64,000 nt of DNA from NCBI GenBank assembly GCA_037178625.1, contig CM074132.1:1922001-1986000 (forward strand), given 5' to 3'. Shown one piece after another: positions 59,272-64,000 of this stretch (the stretch's first letter is position 1; every line of letters begins with the position of its first letter). The notes under the pieces were generated by a model. It did no database searches. It was not told the origin of the DNA and saw only the letters and a program-made list of their open reading frames with translations. Both the position numbers and the translations under genes were made by a program. Source of the stretch: Skeletonema tropicum (Eukaryota > Bacillariophyta > Thalassiosirophyceae > Thalassiosirales > Thalassiosiraceae).

Positions 59272-62190
59272 TTACATGTATTCCAAACCCTGCTGCATCA
59301 TTTTGGCAGCTTCAAACATTCTCTTACGCGTATCGACCCCACCGCGGTCAGTCTTCTTCTTCTTTGCCGAGGGTGACTTTCTATCTTTTTGCTCATCAAG
59401 GGCATCGCCTAATAAGCTCATATAACGTTCATTCTCTTCATCATCAGCATCCATCTCGTCATTATCTTCTTTCTTTGAGTTGGAGCTGTTAAATGCCAAC
59501 CGTGATTTGCGCTTCTCTCCAGACATCTTATTCCCCTTCCCATCTTCATCATTATTGCTGCTGACTTTTGACACCATTTTTGGAGCATCTTTCAAAGCTA
59601 GTGATCTCGCAATGTGCCCCAAATGCAACGCTCTTGCATTAAAGATGTGCTTCACGGCCTTTTCTTTCGCTGGGTATGCCCGAACAAAAGCCGAGAAGGC
59701 TTTCCGCGCACCCTCCAGCAATGGTCCCACAGCTTGCTTCTTGGCTTTTCGTCTCTGCTTTGGATCACCTTTGAACTTTTTGTCTATAGCTGCTTTGTAA
59801 TCTACATCATCCTGCTGGACGGTTTCTTCCAAGCGAGTTTGAACTGCAGATGTGAAAGCCTCTCCACTTCCATCAGAGAAGGTATTGCCCCGCGCCTTCG
59901 CTTCTCCTTCTTGAGTAATCCCTGGACATAAGCCCGCGGCAGTAGTCAAGGTAGCAGATAGTGACAAGGCACTGATGTCATTCAGTCCCCTCAATTGTAA
60001 TACCTCTATGTACTGACGTTCAGAAGGAAGGAGGAACAACAGCGCGTGTCCGGCTTTTCCAGCACGAGCAGATCTACCAGCACGATGGACATAATCCTTC
60101 GTCTCACACGGAGGATCATATTGGACAATCCAATCCAATGAAGGGAAGTTGAGCCCTCTAGCAGCAACATCCGTCGCAAGGAGTATGCCTGATTGATCCT
60201 CAGAGAATGCTTTTAATGTTGAAGATCTTTTGGTGTGAGGAATGTCTCCATGAAGCTTATATATGGAGCACTTCTTTCCGAATATGCCTCCACTAGAATT
60301 GTTTCCGTTGTTGTCGGAGTCTTTTTGACTTTCGTTGCCCAAGATAGATTCCATTGATGTGAACAAACCATGATGATAATCAACACTATCGCACGTAGAA
60401 AGAAATACTACCGTCCTTTCCCCGTTCGAAGCACGCGCCGCCAAGAAGGCAATGAGGGAGGTGAGGCGGAGCTTTGCAGACACCATCATGTACAACTGGG
60501 CCAATTGACGTGGAGCCGAATTATCCAGTTCATTATTCGTGTTGCTGTCTCCGACATCCATTGACGAATCGGCACCCTCATCCTCTGATTGATTGAATTT
60601 CAACCCCTTTTTGTGACCTCGTGCCCATTCCCACTGCCTCCCTTCTCCGCCAAGTACGTTCTTTGCTAATCCTTCCAATTCAGGAGTAACAGTCGCTGAA
60701 ACTAAAATGCTTCTCCACGTAACTCCATCTCGCTTCGGACCAGCACCAGGTTGATTTGATCGCAAATGCTGCATTATTTGCTCTACCTGTCCACCGAGTC
60801 CAGCATCCAATAATCGATCAGCCTCATCCAACACCAACCACTCCAATTTGCCTTTTAAGGCTACCAACAAACTCTCTGTTTTATTCACATGATCCAACAA
60901 CCGACCAGGCGTAGCAATCAATATGCTAATGCCCTTACGCAACCGTGCCTTTTCTGATTTGCGCTTCTCTCCACCAGAGAAACATCCGGGCACTATCCAT
61001 GAATAGGATTTAGAACAGAGGTTATTGCACATGGTGTAAGTTTGTGTCGCCAACTCACGTGTAGGACAGAGGATAATGCACCGTGTTCCTCCAAGTTGCC
61101 GGTCAACCTTTTTGAGTCTATCGGTTTGAGAGTCGACAGCAAGTTGTTGAAGAATAGGGAGAAGGTAGGCTAATGTTTTGCCACTACCGGTCTCACTTTG
61201 AATGAAGAGATTCTTCTGTGAAGTGCTCTGCCCTCGTTTCTTCTTCTTGCCCTTGCTATTTGAGCTTGGTAGGAGGGCTGCAATACTGCGTGTTTGGACG
61301 ATTGTGGGTTGTTGCAGACGAAAGTTACCATCCGGAGACGTTAATGTCGAAGCAAGGTTGGAGTGAACGCCAATCTTTCGGAATGGACACGATTCTTCAT
61401 CGTCTTTGGTTTCATTTCCAGCACTGTCTTCACCATCAATAATTTTATTATCTCCACTATCAACTTCTTCATTTGAGGTTCCAAAGATGTGATCACTTGC
61501 AACACTAGCCTTAATACTTTTGGATGCTCTTTCGCTCCTATCCAAATCACGTGGCCGAGCATGAAATTCGGAGAGGTATTTCGAACGCTCCTCTTCATTG
61601 AGTGTTGTCTCAGGACGATGACGACGAGATTTAGCAGCGCCGTCGTTGTTATTATCTTGAGAGATGGGGATAGATGCAGAAACAAGTTGTGGAGTCAATG
61701 CTTTTGTTGCAAATGAGTTTGGTGATTGTTCATTCACTTCTTTCGCAGCGATTTGATCGGCAGCACCGTCGACCTTATTGACTGCATCTCCGTTACTGAC
61801 ATCAATCTTTTTACCTCCTACCTTAGTGGCTTTTGATGCATCATCTTTGTCTCCAAGTTCAACTTTTTTTGTTGCGTTTGTATCATCGCCTTTATTCATC
61901 GCCTTCTTCACATCATTAGATGCATCCCTTGCTGCTGAGGCACCTGTAGCATCGCTGTTTGATTCTTGCTTGCCCCCATTCGATCTTACTACTGCCCCAC
62001 CATCACTTTTGATATTCTCAACAGTGCTCATGCCAAGTTTCTTCGCCTCTTTGGCCTGCCGACCGCGTTCACGTCGTCGATCATATTTGTTCTTTCGTTT
62101 CTTCTTGGAGTTGGTGGCCGCCGTGGTGGAGGAAGAGGCTGGATTCGTAAAGACTAGATTAAGCCCGAGATCAAAGTCTTCTGCCGTCAT
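59272..62190 (-). CDS. DEAD-box RNA helicase DDX31/Dbp7-like
   Basis: From the Met at 62190 (MTAEDFDLGLNLVF) this gives 972 aa in one exon. A long charged low-complexity N-terminus (about 20-260) precedes the helicase core. Motifs seen: Q-motif region LQQPTIVQTRSI, motif I ETGSGKT, Ia CPTRELA, GGEKRKSEKARLRKG, TPGRLLDHV, motif II DEAD, motif III SAT, IV VVFLSTCDSV, V ATDVAARGLNFP and VI HRAGRSARAGKAG. GGEKRKSEKARLRKG between Ia and II, the DLGLNLVF start and the ARDL-type tail identify the DDX31/Dbp7 branch, which acts in early 60S ribosome assembly in the nucleolus. The first methionine at 62223 would add 11 residues. Confidence 0.9.
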   Translation of the reverse strand: MTAEDFDLGLNLVFTNPASSSTTAATNSKKKRKNKYDRRRERGRQAKEAKKLGMSTVENIKSDGGAVVRSNGGKQESNSDATGASAARDASNDVKKAMNKGDDTNATKKVELGDKDDASKATKVGGKKIDVSNGDAVNKVDGAADQIAAKEVNEQSPNSFATKALTPQLVSASIPISQDNNNDGAAKSRRHRPETTLNEEERSKYLSEFHARPRDLDRSERASKSIKASVASDHIFGTSNEEVDSGDNKIIDGEDSAGNETKDDEESCPFRKIGVHSNLASTLTSPDGNFRLQQPTIVQTRSIAALLPSSNSKGKKKKRGQSTSQKNLFIQSETGSGKTLAYLLPILQQLAVDSQTDRLKKVDRQLGGTRCIILCPTRELATQTYTMCNNLCSKSYSWIVPGCFSGGEKRKSEKARLRKGISILIATPGRLLDHVNKTESLLVALKGKLEWLVLDEADRLLDAGLGGQVEQIMQHLRSNQPGAGPKRDGVTWRSILVSATVTPELEGLAKNVLGGEGRQWEWARGHKKGLKFNQSEDEGADSSMDVGDSNTNNELDNSAPRQLAQLYMMVSAKLRLTSLIAFLAARASNGERTVVFLSTCDSVDYHHGLFTSMESILGNESQKDSDNNGNNSSGGIFGKKCSIYKLHGDIPHTKRSSTLKAFSEDQSGILLATDVAARGLNFPSLDWIVQYDPPCETKDYVHRAGRSARAGKAGHALLFLLPSERQYIEVLQLRGLNDISALSLSATLTTAAGLCPGITQEGEAKARGNTFSDGSGEAFTSAVQTRLEETVQQDDVDYKAAIDKKFKGDPKQRRKAKKQAVGPLLEGARKAFSAFVRAYPAKEKAVKHIFNARALHLGHIARSLALKDAPKMVSKVSSNNDEDGKGNKMSGEKRKSRLAFNSSNSKKEDNDEMDADDEENERYMSLLGDALDEQKDRKSPSAKKKKTDRGGVDTRKRMFEAAKMMQQGLEYM

Positions 62191-62826
62191 GGTTGATCTG
62201 ATCGTAACAATGGAGATGGACACAGAGAGACGGTAAGGAGCGAGGTCAAGCTACCATAGCAAAGAAAGCGAAGTAGGCAGGAGAGCATGAGCTCATGAAA
62301 GAATTCTTAAAAATGGTTGGAGGGGGGCACCTCCTCTCTTCTCTCGCTTACTCCACAGTCCTCTCGGCTCTCGGTCTTGCTCAGCTCATGATAGTACAAT
62401 ACATAGCATAGATACTTGTTGGTTCACCATGACGCAAGATCCTGGAAATAATACTGATTCACATGTGGGGAGGACTGGAAATGGAAACCACTGCTGCGAT
62501 ACTTAAATAGGCCGCCAACATCTCAGCATTATTTCCAGTTGATCACTTTCACCTGCCTTGCTGGGCACAAGCACTTACAAATTGTGTAAACAGCAACAGC
62601 AAGAGAAAGTGGATCGAATTCTTAGGTCAATCTAACCATAAACCTGGGAATTGCTCAAGTAGATTAAAGACTTGATTTGAGAAAAGATTCTCTTACATGT
62701 ACCCAATCCTATTCTATTAAGTTATAATCTTTGCAATGATCAATTCACATTACATGACCATTCCCTACCAGAAGGAAACTACCACCCATCCCCTTCACAT
62801 TCCATCCTGCCTCAATTACCCCATGT
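62191..62826. other. Intergenic region
   Basis: The 636 bp lie upstream of the helicase and downstream of the flavodoxin-domain gene. No gene or RNA is recognised. Confidence 0.4.
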
Positions 62827-63555
62827 TTACCCTTGCAAATAAAAATGAACCAAAATCGCCAAAAGTACACCCCCCAAAGGCAAAAACAATTCAATCAACG
62901 CAAAATAATTAGTCTGTCTCCACTCCTTATACAATTCTAAACACAACTTCCACGTTTGTTCCTGTGCCTTCTTCAACTTCAAACCCTCCTCTTCCGTCAT
63001 TGGTTTGTCAATCACAGGTTGTAACTCTTTCCAAATGGAATCAATCCATCGTTCAATAACTTTGGATTGTTCCATGTCCCCCGTGCCACTGGCATCTGCC
63101 TTTCCCAATTCACCGATACGAGTTGCACCGGCTGTAGATAATGCATTTTCAAATGTAGTGGGATTACGGAAGAATGTGGTGTAGTGACTATCTCCCAAAC
63201 CTAGTAGTGCGTAGTTTACCCCTGTTAACATTTTGTCGTCATTGGTGGCTGTATTCTCATTACGTTCCAAAATGGTATCACACACCTCCCGAAATTTACG
63301 TGCACCAATGGGAGCCTGCCCAACACCATAACTAGAGCAAACGATGATTACCAATCGTGTCCATTTTGCCTGCTCTAATTCTAAAAAGTCATCGAGGTGC
63401 ATACACCGTGACGTCAGAGTCCGGCTTTTGTCGGAGGTGGAGAGTTTTGAGGGGAGGAGGGAGGAGAGTTGCTCGGCGGCTGCCTCGGAGTTGCCCGTTT
63501 GGGAGCCGTAGAGGACTAGTACTTCTTCTTCTTCAGAGGAGGAGGAGGATGCCAT
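62827..63555 (-). CDS. Tail-anchored flavodoxin-domain protein
   Basis: The 242-aa protein has a flavodoxin-like fold: FMN phosphate loop VLYGSQTGNSEAAAEQL (14-30), a second flavin loop at IVCSSYGVGQAP, and LLGLGDSHYTTFFRNP, the tyrosine loop seen in diflavin reductases. It lacks the FAD/NADPH reductase half, so it is a stand-alone flavodoxin domain. A hydrophobic C-terminal segment (about 220-240, LFLPLGGVLLAILVHFYL) should anchor it to a membrane as a tail-anchored protein facing the cytosol. It could pass electrons to a membrane partner. The second loop reads SSYGVGQAP instead of STTGDGDPP, so redox tuning may differ. No signal peptide is seen. It is divergent from the gene at 63797. Confidence 0.75.
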   Translation of the reverse strand: MASSSSSEEEEVLVLYGSQTGNSEAAAEQLSSLLPSKLSTSDKSRTLTSRCMHLDDFLELEQAKWTRLVIIVCSSYGVGQAPIGARKFREVCDTILERNENTATNDDKMLTGVNYALLGLGDSHYTTFFRNPTTFENALSTAGATRIGELGKADASGTGDMEQSKVIERWIDSIWKELQPVIDKPMTEEEGLKLKKAQEQTWKLCLELYKEWRQTNYFALIELFLPLGGVLLAILVHFYLQG

Positions 63556-63796
63556 GGTTGAGTAGGGGTGTGTTTGCTTCTTCTATTCCTGCAATACACT
63601 AGCGTGAGCGGAGATCTAGCACAACAGAGTACTTAGAGAGCTGTTCATTGGTTTCCACCTCAAAAAATTGCAGGTCATACTTCTACATAGGAATTGCTAC
63701 CGAAGATTCCGCCTACAAGCCGATGGTGGTGAAAAAGATCGAGACTAAGATCGCAGAAGTCACATCTACACTCAACACACTGTACTTCTCCTCACC

Positions 63797-64000
63797 ATGA
63801 CGGCAGTGGACGATATTATTGAGCTGCATATGCTGTCTACAAATTCTTCTCCATCAATTAGTGCTCCTGAGGAACTTCCTCCGCAGGTTGACGACAATAC
63901 TGACACAACACATGATGTGAGCACAAATGCATCTAGCCAAAGACAACAAGTTCGACGGCACTATCTATCGTTGGTTGGGATTGCTATATTACTTACAATA
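63797..64000 (+). CDS. Partial N-terminus of a type II membrane protein
   Basis: From an ATG at 63797, 68 codons are open to the window edge. A hydrophilic, Thr/Ser/Asp-rich cytoplasmic part leads through a basic stretch (RQQVRRHY, about 48-55) to the start of a hydrophobic segment (LSLVGIAILLTI). This is the layout of a signal anchor. Too little is present to name a family. It is divergent from the flavodoxin-domain gene, with 241 bp between starts. Confidence 0.5.
   Translation, partial: MTAVDDIIELHMLSTNSSPSISAPEELPPQVDDNTDTTHDVSTNASSQRQQVRRHYLSLVGIAILLTI

Overview
The window looks like nuclear DNA of a centric diatom, most likely Thalassiosirales (Thalassiosira, Skeletonema or Cyclotella type). 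The evidence is: two delta-class carbonic anhydrases of the Thalassiosira TWCA1 kind; presequences with the diatom plastid signature (signal peptide then A-F: TVAFSP, TAAFSP, DAFAPV, AAFSTS); a diatom-type cyclin; short GT-AG introns, mostly 87-123 bp where boundaries are firm; about one gene per 2.5 kb on both strands; and a protein resembling an axonemal microtubule inner protein, which fits a lineage with flagellated sperm. There is no operon structure. The genus is inferred, not proven.

Layout. 1-8.2 kb: a partial membrane-anchored GH19-like protein, a plastid thioredoxin-fold protein, a membrane protein with a Cys-rich C-terminal domain, then two nearly identical delta-carbonic anhydrases in head-to-head inverted repeat around a 1.27-kb shared promoter carrying several TGACGT elements. 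8.2-17.7 kb: KDPG aldolase, an organellar HU protein, a cyclin, a tiny plastid protein, and N-acetylornithine aminotransferase. 18-21.4 kb: a tandem duplication carrying two secreted proteins built from three six-cysteine modules. 21.5-31.6 kb: a CIMIP1-like protein, two small unknowns, a large bromodomain protein with a cryptic-Tudor region and a possible TPP1-like OB fold, a choline-transporter-like protein and a NADAR (YbiA-fold) protein. 31.8-42 kb: a vWA/DUF2828-type protein, a second thioredoxin-fold paralogue, elongator tRNA-Met(CAT), a zinc-knuckle regulator and a ULP/SENP8-type protease. 42-50.3 kb: NOL6/UTP22 (frame broken twice) and an ABCF ATPase. 50.4-59.2 kb: a tandemly duplicated sulfotransferase unit in which each copy's 5' flank was later split by a different mobile element. 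59.3-64 kb: DDX31/Dbp7 helicase, a tail-anchored flavodoxin-domain protein and the start of another membrane protein.

Functional themes. Carbon metabolism (carbonic anhydrases and KDPG aldolase, each with CRE-like promoter elements), plastid proteins (two thioredoxins, acetylornithine aminotransferase, a 107-aa protein), and ribosome biogenesis or translation (NOL6, DDX31, ABCF) recur, but neighbours are otherwise unrelated. The most notable findings are the carbonic anhydrase palindrome and its promoter, the domain mix of the 1,436-aa bromodomain protein, and the sulfotransferase tandem with two insertions that can each be read against a related empty site.
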